Both the position numbers and the translations under genes were made by a program. Positions 1 through 10,292 of a stretch of 64,000 nucleotides of DNA are shown here, in pieces. The notes beneath the pieces are model-generated. The model was not told the DNA's origin and ran no database searches. It saw only the letters and a program-made list of their open reading frames with translations. The first letter of the stretch is position 1. Every line of letters starts with the position of its first letter. This DNA comes from Methylorubrum thiocyanatum (GTDB lineage Bacteria; Pseudomonadota; Alphaproteobacteria; Rhizobiales; Beijerinckiaceae): assembly GCA_014138645.1 (NCBI GenBank), contig JACJIB010000005.1, positions 419,975-483,974 on the forward strand, read 5' to 3'.

Positions 1-428
1 AGACTCCGGTGAAGCCGCAGGACCAGGCCGACGCGCGCGACGCGCAGGCGCCCGCTGCCCAGGACCCGGCCGTCGAGGAGGATAAGCTCCTGCGCACCGA
101 GCCGCCGCAGCATCCGGCGGCGGTCGGTGCCGGCGACGACGTACCCGAGGGCGAGAATCCGGAAGCCCGCGCCGACGCCGCCGGCACCCGGCCGAAGGGG
201 CTCGACGCCCCGCGCGAGGATCGCCCGGACGACCTGACCAAGATCAAGGGCATCGGCCCGATCAACCAGCGCCGCCTCAACGACCTCGGCATCTGGCACT
301 ACGACCAGATCGCCGCGTGGTCGCCGAAGGAGGTCGCCTGGGTGAGCGCCTATCTCGCCTTCCCCGGCCGCATCGACCGGGAGAACTGGGTGGGACAGTC
401 GGCCGATCTCGCCGGCAGCAAGGATTGA
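1..428 (+). CDS. nuoE: NADH-quinone oxidoreductase subunit E, C-terminal part (5' end outside window)
   Basis: The reading frame is open from the left edge of the window, so this is the 3' end of a gene; a GTG at 9 is internal and not a credible start. It is placed as NuoE because it lies 10 bases before nuoF in a collinear nuo operon. The ferredoxin-like catalytic part is not in the window. What is visible is a long acidic, Ala/Pro-rich linker (to about base 230) and then a compact domain with the segment [20 protein letters not shown], which looks like a helix-hairpin-helix. NuoE proteins of Rhizobiales commonly carry such a tail, whereas the E. coli protein does not. The role of the tail is unknown to me; assembly or interaction is a guess. 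Confidence 0.8.
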   Translation, partial: TPVKPQDQADARDAQAPAAQDPAVEEDKLLRTEPPQHPAAVGAGDDVPEGENPEARADAAGTRPKGLDAPREDRPDDLTKIKGIGPINQRRLNDLGIWHYDQIAAWSPKEVAWVSAYLAFPGRIDRENWVGQSADLAGSKD

Positions 429-438
429 GGAGCGGACA

Positions 439-1740
439 ATGCTCTCCGATCAGGATCGCATCTTCACCAATCTCTACGGCCAGCACTCGCCGGAGCTGGA
501 CGCCGCGAAGAAACGCGGCGCCTGGGACGGCACCAAGTTCCTGCTCGAGATGGGCCGGGACTGGATCATCGACGAGATGAAGGGCTCCGGCCTGCGCGGC
601 CGCGGCGGCGCCGGCTTCCCCACCGGCCTGAAATGGTCGTTCATGCCCAAGAAGTCCGACGGGCGCCCGCACTACCTCGTCGTCAACGCCGACGAGTCGG
701 AGCCGGGCACCTGCAAGGACCGGGAGATCATGCGGCACGATCCGCATCTCCTGATCGAGGGCTGCATGCTGGCGTCCTTCGCCATGGGTGCGCATGCCTG
801 CTACATCTACATCCGCGGCGAGTACGTGGCGGAGAAGTTCGCGCTGCAGCGCGCGGTGGACGAGGCCTACGAGGCGCGCCTCGTCGGTCCCTCCAACATC
901 CACGACTACCCCTTCGACATCTACGTCCATCACGGCGCCGGCGCCTACATCTGCGGCGAGGAGACGGCGCTCATCGAGAGCCTCGAGGGCAAGAAGGGGA
1001 TGCCGCGGCTCAAGCCGCCATTCCCGGCCAATATGGGCCTCTACGGCTGCCCCACGACGGTCAACAACGTCGAGTCGATCGCGGTGGCGGGCACGATCCT
1101 GCGCCGCGGCGGCGCGTGGTTCGCGGGCTTAGGGGGCAAGAACAACACCGGCACCAAGCTGTTCTGCGTGTCGGGCCACGTCAACAAGCCCTGCAATGTC
1201 GAGGAAGAGCTCGGTATCACCTTCCGCGAGCTGATCGACCGGCATTGCGGCGGCATGCGCGGCGGCTGGGATAACCTCCTGTGTTCCATCCCCGGCGGCT
1301 CCTCGGTGCCGCTGGTGCCGGCCGAGCAGATCATCGACGCCAAGATGGACTTCGACACCCTGCGCAACCTCGGCTCGGGCCTCGGCACCGCCGCGGTGAT
1401 CGTGCTGGACAAGTCGACCGACATCGTCGGCGCGATCGCCCGCATCTCGTACTTCTACAAGCACGAGTCTTGCGGCCAGTGCACGCCCTGCCGCGAGGGC
1501 ACCGGTTGGATGTGGCGCGTGCTCACCCGCATGGCCGCCGGCCGGGCGCAGAAGCGCGAGATCGACATGCTGCTTGAAGTCACCAAGCAGGTCGAGGGCC
1601 ACACGATCTGCGCGCTCGGCGACGCGGCGGCGTGGCCGATCCAGGGCCTGATCCGACACTTCCGGCCCGAGATCGAGAAGCGGATCGACCAGTACAGCGC
1701 CAACCCGCACATGGATGCGGTGCCGATGGCGGCGGAGTGA
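439..1740 (+). CDS. nuoF: NADH-quinone oxidoreductase subunit F (NADH- and FMN-binding)
   Basis: 433 residues, the usual length. NuoF carries FMN and the NADH site in the peripheral arm of complex I and passes electrons to cluster N3. The glycine-rich [13 protein letters not shown] segment near residue 52 is the NADH/FMN-binding loop, and [19 protein letters not shown] near 166 is the second conserved nucleotide-site motif. The [4Fe-4S] ligands are Cys345, Cys348 and Cys351 (ESCGQCTPC), with Cys391 in HTICALGD. The ATG follows a GGAGCGG ribosome-binding site, with nuoE ending 10 bases upstream. Complete and typical. Confidence 0.98.
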   Translation: MLSDQDRIFTNLYGQHSPELDAAKKRGAWDGTKFLLEMGRDWIIDEMKGSGLRGRGGAGFPTGLKWSFMPKKSDGRPHYLVVNADESEPGTCKDREIMRHDPHLLIEGCMLASFAMGAHACYIYIRGEYVAEKFALQRAVDEAYEARLVGPSNIHDYPFDIYVHHGAGAYICGEETALIESLEGKKGMPRLKPPFPANMGLYGCPTTVNNVESIAVAGTILRRGGAWFAGLGGKNNTGTKLFCVSGHVNKPCNVEEELGITFRELIDRHCGGMRGGWDNLLCSIPGGSSVPLVPAEQIIDAKMDFDTLRNLGSGLGTAAVIVLDKSTDIVGAIARISYFYKHESCGQCTPCREGTGWMWRVLTRMAAGRAQKREIDMLLEVTKQVEGHTICALGDAAAWPIQGLIRHFRPEIEKRIDQYSANPHMDAVPMAAE

Positions 1741-1774
1741 GCGCCGCCCCGATGCTCACCTTCGAGATGACCCG

Positions 1775-3841
1775 ATGACCAAAATCCTCATCGACGGCAC
1801 CGAGGTCGATGTTCCGGCCGACTACACCCTGCTCCAGGCCTGCGAGATCGCGGGCGCGGAGATCCCGCGCTTCTGCTTCCACGAGCGGCTGTCGATCGCC
1901 GGCAATTGCCGCATGTGCCTGGTCGAGCTGAAGGGCGCCCCGAAGCCCGTCGCCTCCTGCGCCTACGCGGTCAAGGATTGCCGGCCCGGCCCCAACGGCG
2001 AGCCGCCGGAAGTGCTCACCCGCTCGGGCACGACGAAGAAGGCGCGCGAGGGGGTGATGGAGTTCCTCCTCATCAACCACCCGCTCGATTGCCCGATCTG
2101 CGACCAGGGCGGCCATTGCGACCTGCAGGATCAGGCGATGGCCTACGGCGTCGATTCGACCCGCTACAGCGAGAACAAGCGGGCGGTCGAGGAGAAGTAT
2201 ATCGGCCCGCTGGTGCGCACGGCGATGAACCGCTGCATCCATTGCACCCGCTGCGTCCGCTTCCTCGCGGAAGTCGCCGGCGTGCCGGATCTCGGCGCCA
2301 TCGGCCGCGGCGAGGACATGGAGATCACCAGCTACCTCGAACAGGCGATGGGCTCGGAACTCCAGGGCAACGTCGCCGATCTCTGCCCGGTCGGCGCGCT
2401 GGTCCACCTGCCGCAGAGCTACAACGTGCGTCCCTGGGAGCTGCACAAGACCGAATCCGTCGATGTGATGGATGCGGTCGGCTCGGCGATCCGCATCGAT
2501 GCCCGCGGCCGCGAGGTGATGCAGATCGAGCCGCGCATCAACGAAGAGATCAACGAGGAGTGGATCTCCGACAAGACCCGCCACGTCGTGGACGGCCTGC
2601 GGCTGCAGCGCCTCGACCGCCCCTTCCTGCGTGAGAACGGGCGCCTGCGTCCGGCCTCCTGGGGCGAGGCGTTCTCGGCGATCGCCGCCAGGGTGAAGAG
2701 CGTGGATCCGGCGCGCGTCGGCGCGCTCGTCGGCGATCTCGCGGGCGCCGAGGAGATTTTTGCGCTCAAGCAGCTCATGGGCGCGCTCGGCGTGACGAAT
2801 CTCGACGCGCGTCAAACGGCTGAGGCGATCGATCCGGCCTGGGGCCGGGCCGCCTACACGTTTGCGCCGACCATTCCCGGCATCGAGCAGGCGGACGCGA
2901 TCCTCATCGTCGGTGCCAACCCGCGCACCGAGGCTTCGCTGCTCAACGTGCGCATCCGCAAGCGCTGGCGCATGGCCCCGGTCTCGATCGGCCTGATCCT
3001 CGATGAGCAGCCGGATCTGACCTACCCCTACACCTATCTCGGCGCCGGTACCGACACCCTCGCCTCGATCGCCAAGGGTGAGCACAGCTTCCTCGACGTC
3101 CTGAAAAAGGCCGAGCGTCCGCTCATCCTCGTCGGCGAGGGCGGGCTCGGGGCGCTCGCCGCCGCCGCCGCGCTGGCGAAGGATGTCGGCGCGGTCGCCG
3201 AGGGCTGGAACGGCTTCGGCGTGCTCAACACGGCGGCGGCCCGCGTCGGCGCCCTCGATCTCGGCTTCGTACCGGGGCAGGGCGGTCTGACCTTCACGCA
3301 GATGCTGGAGCCGGGCGCGCTCGACGTCGTGTTCAACCTCGGCGCCGACGAGCGGGTGATCGGGCCGGGCGCCTTCGTCATCTACCAGGGCACCCACGGC
3401 GATGCCGGCGCGAGCCGCGCCGACGTGATCCTGCCGGGCGCCGCCTACACCGAGAAGAGCGCGACCTACGTCAACCTCGAGGGCCGGGTGCAGATGGCCA
3501 ACCGCGCGGGCTTCCCGCCGGGCGATGCCCGCGAGGACTGGGCCATCCTGCGCGCTCTCTCCGACGTGCTCGGCAAGCGCCTGCCCTACGACTCGCTCGC
3601 CGCGCTCCGGAAGGCGATGTATGCCGAGCATCCGCATCTCGCGGCGGTCGGCCAGATCGAGCCTGCCGACGCGGCGGGCACCCTCGACACGCTCGCGGCG
3701 CTGCCGGGAGAGGGGGCCAAGGGCGCCTTCTCCTCGCCGATCGCCGACTTCTATCTCACCAACCCGATCGCCCGCGCCTCGCGGGTGCTCGCCGAGTGCT
3801 CCAGCCTCGCCCGGGGCCGCGCCCTCGAAGCGGCGGAATAA
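1775..3841 (+). CDS. nuoG: NADH-quinone oxidoreductase subunit G (iron-sulfur, molybdopterin-oxidoreductase fold)
   Basis: 688 residues from the ATG at 1775; an in-frame start at 1715 would overlap nuoF and encodes a non-conserved Arg-rich leader, so I rejected it. NuoG is the largest peripheral subunit and holds several Fe-S clusters. The N-terminal 2Fe-2S ferredoxin fold has cysteines in RFCFHERLSIAGNCRMC (about residues 30-48). A His/Cys cluster segment, LDCPICDQGGHCDLQDQ, follows near residue 107, then the paired CIHCTRC and ADLCPVGAL ligands of a [4Fe-4S] cluster. The rest is a molybdopterin-oxidoreductase-like fold without cofactor, as in other Rhizobiales NuoG. The gene lies 34 bases after nuoF and 12 before nuoH. 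Confidence 0.97.
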   Translation: MTKILIDGTEVDVPADYTLLQACEIAGAEIPRFCFHERLSIAGNCRMCLVELKGAPKPVASCAYAVKDCRPGPNGEPPEVLTRSGTTKKAREGVMEFLLINHPLDCPICDQGGHCDLQDQAMAYGVDSTRYSENKRAVEEKYIGPLVRTAMNRCIHCTRCVRFLAEVAGVPDLGAIGRGEDMEITSYLEQAMGSELQGNVADLCPVGALVHLPQSYNVRPWELHKTESVDVMDAVGSAIRIDARGREVMQIEPRINEEINEEWISDKTRHVVDGLRLQRLDRPFLRENGRLRPASWGEAFSAIAARVKSVDPARVGALVGDLAGAEEIFALKQLMGALGVTNLDARQTAEAIDPAWGRAAYTFAPTIPGIEQADAILIVGANPRTEASLLNVRIRKRWRMAPVSIGLILDEQPDLTYPYTYLGAGTDTLASIAKGEHSFLDVLKKAERPLILVGEGGLGALAAAAALAKDVGAVAEGWNGFGVLNTAAARVGALDLGFVPGQGGLTFTQMLEPGALDVVFNLGADERVIGPGAFVIYQGTHGDAGASRADVILPGAAYTEKSATYVNLEGRVQMANRAGFPPGDAREDWAILRALSDVLGKRLPYDSLAALRKAMYAEHPHLAAVGQIEPADAAGTLDTLAALPGEGAKGAFSSPIADFYLTNPIARASRVLAECSSLARGRALEAAE

Positions 3842-3853
3842 GGGACGCCCGCG

Positions 3854-4876
3854 ATGACCTTCTGGGAAGTGCTCGGCACCGTCCTCCTGATCGCCCTGAA
3901 GAGCTTCGTGCTGCTTGCGGCACTGCTCGTCTTCATCGCCTACGCGCTGCTCGCCGACCGCAAGATCTGGGCGGCGGTGCAGCTGCGCCGCGGCCCGAAC
4001 GTGGTCGGGCCCTGGGGTCTGTTCCAGTCCTTCGCCGACCTGTTGAAGTTCGTGCTGAAGGAGCCGGTGATCCCGGCGGGCGCCAACAAGGCGATCTACC
4101 TGCTAGCGCCCCTGGTCTTCGCGATGCTGGCGCTCGCCTCCTGGGCGGTGATCCCGCTCGCCGACGGCTGGGCGATCGCCGACATCAATGTCGGCATCAC
4201 CTACATCTTCGCGATCTCCTCGCTCGGCGTCTACGGCGTCATCATGGGCGGCTGGGCTTCGAACTCGAAATACGCCTTCCTCGGCGCGCTGCGCTCGGCG
4301 GCGCAGATGATCTCCTACGAGGTCTCGCTCGGCTTCGTGATCATCTGCGTGCTGCTCTGCGCCGGCTCGCTCAACCTCTCGCGCATCGTCATGGCGCAGG
4401 ACACGGCGCTCGGCCTGTTCGGCTGGTACTGGCTCTGGCTGTTTCCGATGTTCGGCGTGTTCTTCGTCTCGGCGCTCGCCGAGACCAACCGCCCGCCCTT
4501 CGACCTGCCGGAGGCCGAGTCCGAACTCGTGGCGGGCTACATGGTCGAGTATTCCTCGACGCCGTACCTGCTGTTCATGCTCGGCGAGTACGTGGCGATC
4601 ATGACCATGTGCGCGCTCGGCACGGTCCTCTTCCTCGGTGGCTGGCTCTCGCCGATCCCGTTCGTGCCCTTCACCTGGGTGCCGGGCGTGATCTGGTTCG
4701 CGCTGAAGGCGAGCTTCCTGTTCTTCATGATCGCCATGGTGAAGGCCATGGTGCCCCGCTACCGCTACGACCAGCTCATGCGGCTCGGCTGGAAGGTCTT
4801 TTTGCCCCTCTCGCTCATCTCGGTCGTGGTGGTCGCCTTCGTCCTGAAACTCACCGGCCTCGCGCCGGGCGCTTGA
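3854..4876 (+). CDS. nuoH: NADH-quinone oxidoreductase subunit H (membrane, quinone site)
   Basis: 340 residues with about eight hydrophobic helices, normal for NuoH, the membrane subunit that links the peripheral arm to the proton channel and forms part of the quinone cavity. Family motifs include [21 protein letters not shown] near residue 32 and the acidic loop [20 protein letters not shown] near residue 209, rich in the Glu/Asp residues needed for coupling. The gene sits 12 bases after nuoG and 13 before nuoI in the same operon. Nothing unusual. Confidence 0.98.
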   Translation: MTFWEVLGTVLLIALKSFVLLAALLVFIAYALLADRKIWAAVQLRRGPNVVGPWGLFQSFADLLKFVLKEPVIPAGANKAIYLLAPLVFAMLALASWAVIPLADGWAIADINVGITYIFAISSLGVYGVIMGGWASNSKYAFLGALRSAAQMISYEVSLGFVIICVLLCAGSLNLSRIVMAQDTALGLFGWYWLWLFPMFGVFFVSALAETNRPPFDLPEAESELVAGYMVEYSSTPYLLFMLGEYVAIMTMCALGTVLFLGGWLSPIPFVPFTWVPGVIWFALKASFLFFMIAMVKAMVPRYRYDQLMRLGWKVFLPLSLISVVVVAFVLKLTGLAPGA

Positions 4877-4889
4877 GAAGGATCGCGCC

Positions 4890-5378
4890 GTGAAGCTCGA
4901 TCAGGTCGCCAGAAGCCTTCTCCTGAAGGAGTTCGTGTCGGGGTTCTTCCTCGCCATGAAATACTTCCTCAAGCCGAAGGCCACGATCAACTACCCCTTC
5001 GAGATGGGCCATCGCGGGCCGCGCTTCCGCGGAGAGCATGCGCTCCGCCGCTACCCCAACGGCGAGGAGCGCTGCATCGCCTGCAAGCTCTGCGAGGCGA
5101 TCTGCCCGGCCCAAGCCATCACCATCGAGGCGGGACCGCGCCGCAACGACGGCACGCGGCGCACCACGCGCTACGACATCGACATGGTGAAGTGCATCTA
5201 TTGCGGCATGTGCCAGGAGGCCTGCCCGGTGGATGCCATCGTCGAGGGGCCGAACTTCGAGTTCTCGGTCGAGACCCGCGAGGAGCTGCTCTACGACAAG
5301 CAGAAGCTGCTCGAGAACGGCGATCGCTGGGAGCGCGAGATCGCCCGCAACATCGCGATCGACGCGCCCTACCGCTGA
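4890..5378 (+). CDS. nuoI: NADH-quinone oxidoreductase subunit I (two [4Fe-4S] clusters)
   Basis: 162 residues, the usual length. NuoI carries clusters N6a and N6b, which bring electrons towards N2. Both 8Fe ferredoxin motifs are intact: [16 protein letters not shown] near residue 61 and [16 protein letters not shown] near residue 100. The N-terminal amphipathic stretch ([21 protein letters not shown]) matches the membrane-surface helix of alphaproteobacterial NuoI. It is followed by the only long gap of the nuo operon, 207 bases, which holds a palindromic element. Confidence 0.98.
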   Translation: MKLDQVARSLLLKEFVSGFFLAMKYFLKPKATINYPFEMGHRGPRFRGEHALRRYPNGEERCIACKLCEAICPAQAITIEAGPRRNDGTRRTTRYDIDMVKCIYCGMCQEACPVDAIVEGPNFEFSVETREELLYDKQKLLENGDRWEREIARNIAIDAPYR

Positions 5379-5420
5379 GTCGACCGGCGCGCGGTTGTGC
5401 GCCGCAAGGCCGAGTTCTAT

Positions 5421-5508
5421 AGAGCACCGTCCCGAAAGGTGGCCTCCGGCTTTCGGAAAAAGACGATGCGGAGAAAGGAGCCTAGCGCGTCCTTCTGGAC
5501 GCGCTAGA
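5421..5508. repeat. RIME-like intergenic palindromic element between nuoI and nuoJ
   Basis: Two stem-loops lie back to back. The first pairs CCGAAAG (5432-5438) with CTTTCGG (5450-5456), with an outer GCACCGTC/GACGATGC stem (5424-5431 with 5462-5469, one mismatch). The second is a perfect 11-base stem CTAGCGCGTCC/GGACGCGCTAG (5482-5492 with 5497-5507) with a TTCT loop. The GAGCAtCGTCCCGAAAgGTGG-type core resembles the Rhizobium intergenic mosaic elements I know from this order. It lies inside an operon, so if it terminated transcription nuoJ-N would need another promoter; there is no T-run after either stem, so processing or mRNA stability seems more likely. Confidence 0.7.
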
Positions 5509-5585
5509 CGGGCCGCCGCCTGCGGCCGAGGGTCCACCGAGGCAGAAGGGAGCCGCTCGACCGAGCGGCCGATGCTGAAAATCGC

Positions 5586-6206
5586 ATGACCGCAGCCGCC
5601 GCCTTCTTCTATCTCTTTGCCAGCCTCGCCGTGGCCTCGGGCTTCATGGTGATCGCTGCCAGGAACCCCGTCACCTCGGTGTTGTTCCTGATCCTCGCCT
5701 TCGTGAACGCCGCCGGGCTGTTCGTGATGATGGGCGCCGAGTTCCTGGCGATGATCCTCGTCGTCGTCTATGTCGGCGCGGTGGCGGTGCTGTTCCTCTT
5801 CGTCGTGATGATGCTCGACGTGGACTTCGCCGCGCTCCGTCAGGGCTTCCAGCGCTACCTGCCGATCGGCGGGCTGATCGGCGCGATCTTCCTGATCGAG
5901 CTGCTGCTGGTGGTGGGCACCTGGACCATCGATCCGGGCCTCGTGCAGGCGCCGCTGGGACGGGCCGCCCATGGCGAGACCGCCACCAACACCGAGGCGC
6001 TCGGCCGCGTGCTCTACACCGACTACGTCTACGCCTTCCAGATCGCCGGCTTGATTCTGCTGGTCGCGATGATCGGCGCCATCGTGCTGACCCTGCGCGA
6101 GCGCACCGGCGTGAAGCGCCAGAACATTTCCGTGCAGAACGCCCGCACCCAGACGATGGCGGTCGATACCATCAAGGTGCCCTCGCGGCAGGGCGTGGAG
6201 GTCTGA
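5586..6206 (+). CDS. nuoJ: NADH-quinone oxidoreductase subunit J (membrane)
   Basis: 206 residues with five predicted membrane helices. NuoJ is a small membrane-arm subunit of complex I. Family signatures are [16 protein letters not shown] near residue 37 and the helix with [20 protein letters not shown] near residue 59, which includes the pi-bulge helix linked to coupling. A polar C-terminal tail of about 30 residues follows the last helix. The gene restarts the operon after the palindromic element, and nuoK follows 5 bases later. Confidence 0.97.
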   Translation: MTAAAAFFYLFASLAVASGFMVIAARNPVTSVLFLILAFVNAAGLFVMMGAEFLAMILVVVYVGAVAVLFLFVVMMLDVDFAALRQGFQRYLPIGGLIGAIFLIELLLVVGTWTIDPGLVQAPLGRAAHGETATNTEALGRVLYTDYVYAFQIAGLILLVAMIGAIVLTLRERTGVKRQNISVQNARTQTMAVDTIKVPSRQGVEV

Positions 6207-6211
6207 GGCCC

Positions 6212-6517
6212 ATGATCGGATTGAGCCACTATCTCACGGTTGCCGCGATCCTGTTCACGCTCGGCGTGCTCGGCATCTTCATCAACCGCAAGAACGTCAT
6301 CGTCATCCTGATGTCGGTCGAGCTGATCCTGCTTGCCGTGAACATCAACCTCGTCGCCTTCTCGACCCATCTCAACGACATCACCGGGCAGGTTTTCGCC
6401 CTGTTCGTGCTGACGGTGGCCGCGGCCGAGGCCGCGATCGGTCTGGCGATCCTGGTGGTGTTCTTCCGCAACCGCGGCTCCATCGCCGTCGAGGACGTGA
6501 GCATGATGAAGGGCTGA
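6212..6517 (+). CDS. nuoK: NADH-quinone oxidoreductase subunit K (membrane)
   Basis: 101 residues and three membrane helices, exactly the size of the family (MrpC-like). The conserved glutamates of the proton path are visible in [14 protein letters not shown] (about residue 36) and [14 protein letters not shown] (about residue 71). It begins 5 bases after nuoJ and ends 62 bases before nuoL. Confidence 0.98.
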   Translation: MIGLSHYLTVAAILFTLGVLGIFINRKNVIVILMSVELILLAVNINLVAFSTHLNDITGQVFALFVLTVAAAEAAIGLAILVVFFRNRGSIAVEDVSMMKG

Positions 6518-6579
6518 CGCTCCCTCCCCGAAGAGAGCCCCGTCCCCTTCGTCCGCCTGCTGCGAGGCACGACCGACCC

Positions 6580-8709
6580 ATGTATCACGCGATCGTCTTC
6601 TTCCCGCTGATCGGCGCCCTGATCGCCGGCCTGTTCGGCCGGCTGATCGGCGCACGGATGAGCGAGCTCGTGACGACGGGCTGCCTCGCCTTCGCGGCGC
6701 TACTGTCCTGGGGCGCCTTCTTCCTCGTGACCGGCGACGGCCGCGCCGAGACCGTGCCCGTCGCGCAGTGGTTCTCGGCCGGCGACCTCGTGGTCGACTG
6801 GGCCTTCAAGGTCGACACGCTGACCGCGGTGATGCTCGTCGTCGTGACCTCGGTCTCGACGCTCGTGCACCTCTACTCCATCGGCTACATGCACGAGGAT
6901 CCGCACCGGCCGCGCTTCTTCGCCTACCTGTCGCTGTTCACCTTCGCCATGCTGATGCTGGTGACGGCCGACAACCTCGTGCAGATGTTCTTCGGCTGGG
7001 AGGGCGTCGGCCTGGCTTCCTACCTGCTGATCGGCTTCTGGTACGAGAAGCCCTCGGCCAATGCCGCGGCGATGAAGGCCTTCATCGTCAACCGCGTCGG
7101 CGATTTCGGCTTCTCGCTCGGCATCTTCCTCGTCTTCGTCCTCACCGGTTCGGTCGGCTTCGAGGCGATCTTCGCCAAGGCCCCGGAGCTGAAGGACGCG
7201 ACCTTCCACTTCCTCGGCCATGACTGGCACGCTCTGACGCTCGCCTGTCTGCTGCTGTTCATGGGCGCCATGGGCAAGTCGGCGCAGTTCCTGCTGCACA
7301 CCTGGCTCCCCGACGCCATGGAAGGCCCGACCCCGGTTTCGGCGCTGATCCACGCCGCCACCATGGTGACCGCCGGCGTGTTCATGGTCGCGCGCCTGTC
7401 GCCGCTCTTCGAGCTGGCCCCCACCGCGCTCACCGTCGTCACGGTCATCGGCGGCATCACCGCCTTCTTCGCGGCGACCGTCGGCCTCGTGCAAAACGAC
7501 ATCAAGCGGGTCATCGCCTACTCGACCTGCTCGCAGCTCGGCTACATGTTCGTCGGCCTCGGCGTCGGCGCCTACGCCACCGGCGTGTTCCACCTCTTCA
7601 CCCACGCCTTCTTCAAGGCGCTGCTGTTCCTCGGCGCCGGCTCGGTCATCCACGCGATGCACCACGAGCAGGACATGCGGAACATGGGGGGCTTACGCCG
7701 CTACATCCCCTTCACCACGGCGATGATGACGATCGGCACGATCGCGCTGATCGGCTTCCCCTTCACCTCCGGCTACTACTCCAAGGACGCGATCATCGAG
7801 GCGGCCTACATGTCCGACCGCCCCGGCCACGTTCTGGCGTTCCTCGCCACCGTGATCGCCGCGCTGATGACCTCGTTCTATTCCTGGCGCCTGTTCTTCC
7901 TCACCTTCGAGGGACCTCAGCGCTGGGTGGCCCACGGCGCCCACGGTCACGACGATCACGCGCATGACCATGCCCATGCCGCGACCGCGCACACCGCCTC
8001 GTCCCACCAAGCCGATGGCGCACCGGGGCATCACGAGGGCGTCGCTCACGACGACAAGGGCCACGACGTCGAGCCCGCCTCGCACAGCGCGATCGAGCAC
8101 CACGACGACCACGCCCACACGCCGCACGAGAGCCCGCTCGTGATGACGATCCCGCTCGCGATCCTGGCCTTCGGCGCCCTGTTCGCCGGCCTGATCTTCA
8201 AGGAGCGGTTCATCGGGCACGACATGGACAAGTTCTGGGGCCACGCGCTCCCGCACGGGTCCGGCAACGACATCATGCACAAGATCCACGACGCGCCGGG
8301 CTGGGTCGCCGCCTCGCCCTTCGTGATGCTCGTGCTCGGCTTCCTCCTGGCCTTCTGGATGTACATCCGCCGGCCCGACATGCCGCACCGCCTCGCGGAG
8401 TCTCAGCCGATCCTGTACCGCTTCCTGCTCAACAAGTGGTACTTCGACGAGATCTACGACCGGATCTTCGTGCGGCCGGCGAAGAACTTCGGCCTGTTCC
8501 TCTGGAAGGAGGGTGACGGCCGCATCATCGACGGCTTCGGTCCCAACGGCATCTCGGCCCGGGTCGTGGACATCACCCGTGGCGTGGTCCGCCTCCAGAC
8601 CGGCTACGTCTATCACTACGCCTTCGTGATGCTCGTCGGGGTCGCCGGCCTGATCACGTGGTACCTCGTCTCCGGCGTGCCGGCGGGAACGGTTGGAGGG
8701 ACCCACTGA
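6580..8709 (+). CDS. nuoL: NADH-quinone oxidoreductase subunit L with a His-rich loop (antiporter-like)
   Basis: 709 residues, longer than the roughly 613 of E. coli NuoL. It is the distal antiporter-like proton channel of complex I with the long lateral helix at its C-terminus. Motifs include [18 protein letters not shown] near residue 139 (key Glu), [20 protein letters not shown] near 240 and the Lys-bearing helices. The extra length is mostly a hydrophilic insert at about residues 448-517 with more than twenty histidines mixed with Asp, Ala and Gly, between two membrane helices. Its stop overlaps the nuoM start by one base. Confidence 0.97.
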   Translation: MYHAIVFFPLIGALIAGLFGRLIGARMSELVTTGCLAFAALLSWGAFFLVTGDGRAETVPVAQWFSAGDLVVDWAFKVDTLTAVMLVVVTSVSTLVHLYSIGYMHEDPHRPRFFAYLSLFTFAMLMLVTADNLVQMFFGWEGVGLASYLLIGFWYEKPSANAAAMKAFIVNRVGDFGFSLGIFLVFVLTGSVGFEAIFAKAPELKDATFHFLGHDWHALTLACLLLFMGAMGKSAQFLLHTWLPDAMEGPTPVSALIHAATMVTAGVFMVARLSPLFELAPTALTVVTVIGGITAFFAATVGLVQNDIKRVIAYSTCSQLGYMFVGLGVGAYATGVFHLFTHAFFKALLFLGAGSVIHAMHHEQDMRNMGGLRRYIPFTTAMMTIGTIALIGFPFTSGYYSKDAIIEAAYMSDRPGHVLAFLATVIAALMTSFYSWRLFFLTFEGPQRWVAHGAHGHDDHAHDHAHAATAHTASSHQADGAPGHHEGVAHDDKGHDVEPASHSAIEHHDDHAHTPHESPLVMTIPLAILAFGALFAGLIFKERFIGHDMDKFWGHALPHGSGNDIMHKIHDAPGWVAASPFVMLVLGFLLAFWMYIRRPDMPHRLAESQPILYRFLLNKWYFDEIYDRIFVRPAKNFGLFLWKEGDGRIIDGFGPNGISARVVDITRGVVRLQTGYVYHYAFVMLVGVAGLITWYLVSGVPAGTVGGTH

Positions 8710-10292
8710 TGCTCGGCCTCGGTCTTCTCTCCGGGCTCCTGATCGTTCCGCTCGCGGGCGCCGCCTTCATCCTGACCTTGGGGGAGGAGACGGCAGCCGT
8801 GAAGCGCAACGCCCGCTGGGCCGCGCTGATCACGACGGTCGTCACCTTCCTGCTCTCGCTGGTGGCCTGGGCCCGCTACGACATCGCGTCCCCGAGCTTC
8901 CAGCTCGTCGAGAGCCATGCGTGGCTTGCCGAGACGATCCGGTTCAAGCTCGGCGTCGACGGTTTCTCGATGCCGCTGATCCTGCTGACCACCTTCCTGA
9001 TGCCGTTCTGCATCGGGGCGTCGTGGCTCTCGGTCGAGAATCGGGTCAAGGAGTACTTCGTCGCCTTCCTCGTCCTCGAGACGACGATGATCGGCGTGTT
9101 CTGCGCCCTCGATCTCGTGCTGTTCTACCTGTTCTTCGAGGCAGGCCTGATCCCGATGTTCCTCATCATCGGCATCTGGGGCGGCAAGCGGCGCATCTAC
9201 GCGAGCTTCAAGTTCTTCCTCTACACCCTGCTCGGCTCGGTGCTCATGCTGCTCGCCATCATGGCGATGTACTGGGAGGCCGGCACCACCGACATCCCGA
9301 CGCTGCTGGCCCACCGCTTCCCCGTCGGCCTGCAATGGTGGCTGTGGCTCGCCTTCTTCGCGAGCTTCGCGGTGAAGATGCCGATGTGGCCGGTCCATAC
9401 CTGGCTCCCCGACGCCCACGTCGAGGCGCCGACCGCGGGTTCGGTGATCCTGGCGGGTATCCTGCTCAAGATGGGCGGCTACGGCTTCATCCGGATCTCG
9501 CTGCCGATGCTGCCGGATGCCTCCGCCTCCTTCGCGCCGCTCGTCTTCGCGCTGTCGGTGATCGCGATCATCTTCACCTCGCTTACCGCGATGATGCAGA
9601 CCGACATCAAGAAGCTGATCGCCTACTCGTCGGTGGCGCATATGGGCTTCGTGACGCTCGGCCTGTTCACCCTCAACGAGCAGGGCATCCAGGGCGCGCT
9701 GTTCCTGATGATCTCCCACGGCATCGTCTCGGGCGCGCTCTTCCTCTGCGTCGGCGTCGTCTACGACCGGATGCACACCCGCGAGATCGCCGCCTATGGC
9801 GGCCTCGTGAAGCGGATGCCGCTCTACGCCGCGGCGATGATGGTCTTCACCATGGCCAATGTCGGCCTGCCGGGCACGTCGGGCTTCGTCGGCGAGTTCC
9901 TGGCGATGATGGGCGCCTTCCGCGCCAACCCGACCGTGGCCTTCTTCTCGGTCTTCGGCATCATCCTCTCGGCCGGCTACGCGCTGTGGCTCTATGCCCG
10001 GGTGATCTACGGGAAGCTCGACAAGCCCAACCTCCAGGGCATTCTCGATCTCGATAACCGCGAGAAGATCATCATCGCGCCGCTCGTCGCGCTGACGATC
10101 TGGTACGGCGTCCACCCGGCCCCCGTGCTCGACACCTTCGCGCCCTCCACCGAGGCGCTGATGCAGAACATGCGGGCCGCGCTCGCCAATACCCAGACCG
10201 CCGAGGCCGCAGCCAAGGCCGCACAATCCGCCGCGGCGGAGAAGGCAGCCGTTCTCGCCTCCCAGAAAACCGTCGAGGCCGCCGCGCGATGA
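8709..10292 (+). CDS. nuoM: NADH-quinone oxidoreductase subunit M (antiporter-like)
   Basis: 527 residues from the ATG at 8709, which overlaps the nuoL stop (TGATG). A farther in-frame start at 8658 lies inside nuoL and is rejected. NuoM is the middle antiporter-like channel of the membrane arm. [20 protein letters not shown] near residue 139 holds the conserved Glu, and [20 protein letters not shown] near residue 229 the family signature. The last 35 residues are an Ala/Glu/Lys-rich polar tail that could form a short helix beyond the final membrane span; E. coli NuoM lacks it. Confidence 0.97.
   Translation: MLGLGLLSGLLIVPLAGAAFILTLGEETAAVKRNARWAALITTVVTFLLSLVAWARYDIASPSFQLVESHAWLAETIRFKLGVDGFSMPLILLTTFLMPFCIGASWLSVENRVKEYFVAFLVLETTMIGVFCALDLVLFYLFFEAGLIPMFLIIGIWGGKRRIYASFKFFLYTLLGSVLMLLAIMAMYWEAGTTDIPTLLAHRFPVGLQWWLWLAFFASFAVKMPMWPVHTWLPDAHVEAPTAGSVILAGILLKMGGYGFIRISLPMLPDASASFAPLVFALSVIAIIFTSLTAMMQTDIKKLIAYSSVAHMGFVTLGLFTLNEQGIQGALFLMISHGIVSGALFLCVGVVYDRMHTREIAAYGGLVKRMPLYAAAMMVFTMANVGLPGTSGFVGEFLAMMGAFRANPTVAFFSVFGIILSAGYALWLYARVIYGKLDKPNLQGILDLDNREKIIIAPLVALTIWYGVHPAPVLDTFAPSTEALMQNMRAALANTQTAEAAAKAAQSAAAEKAAVLASQKTVEAAAR

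Noticed and set aside
1580-3637. 685-codon minus-strand frame opposite nuoF/nuoG
   Set aside because: Shadow of conserved nuo genes, with no recognisable domain or ribosome-binding site.
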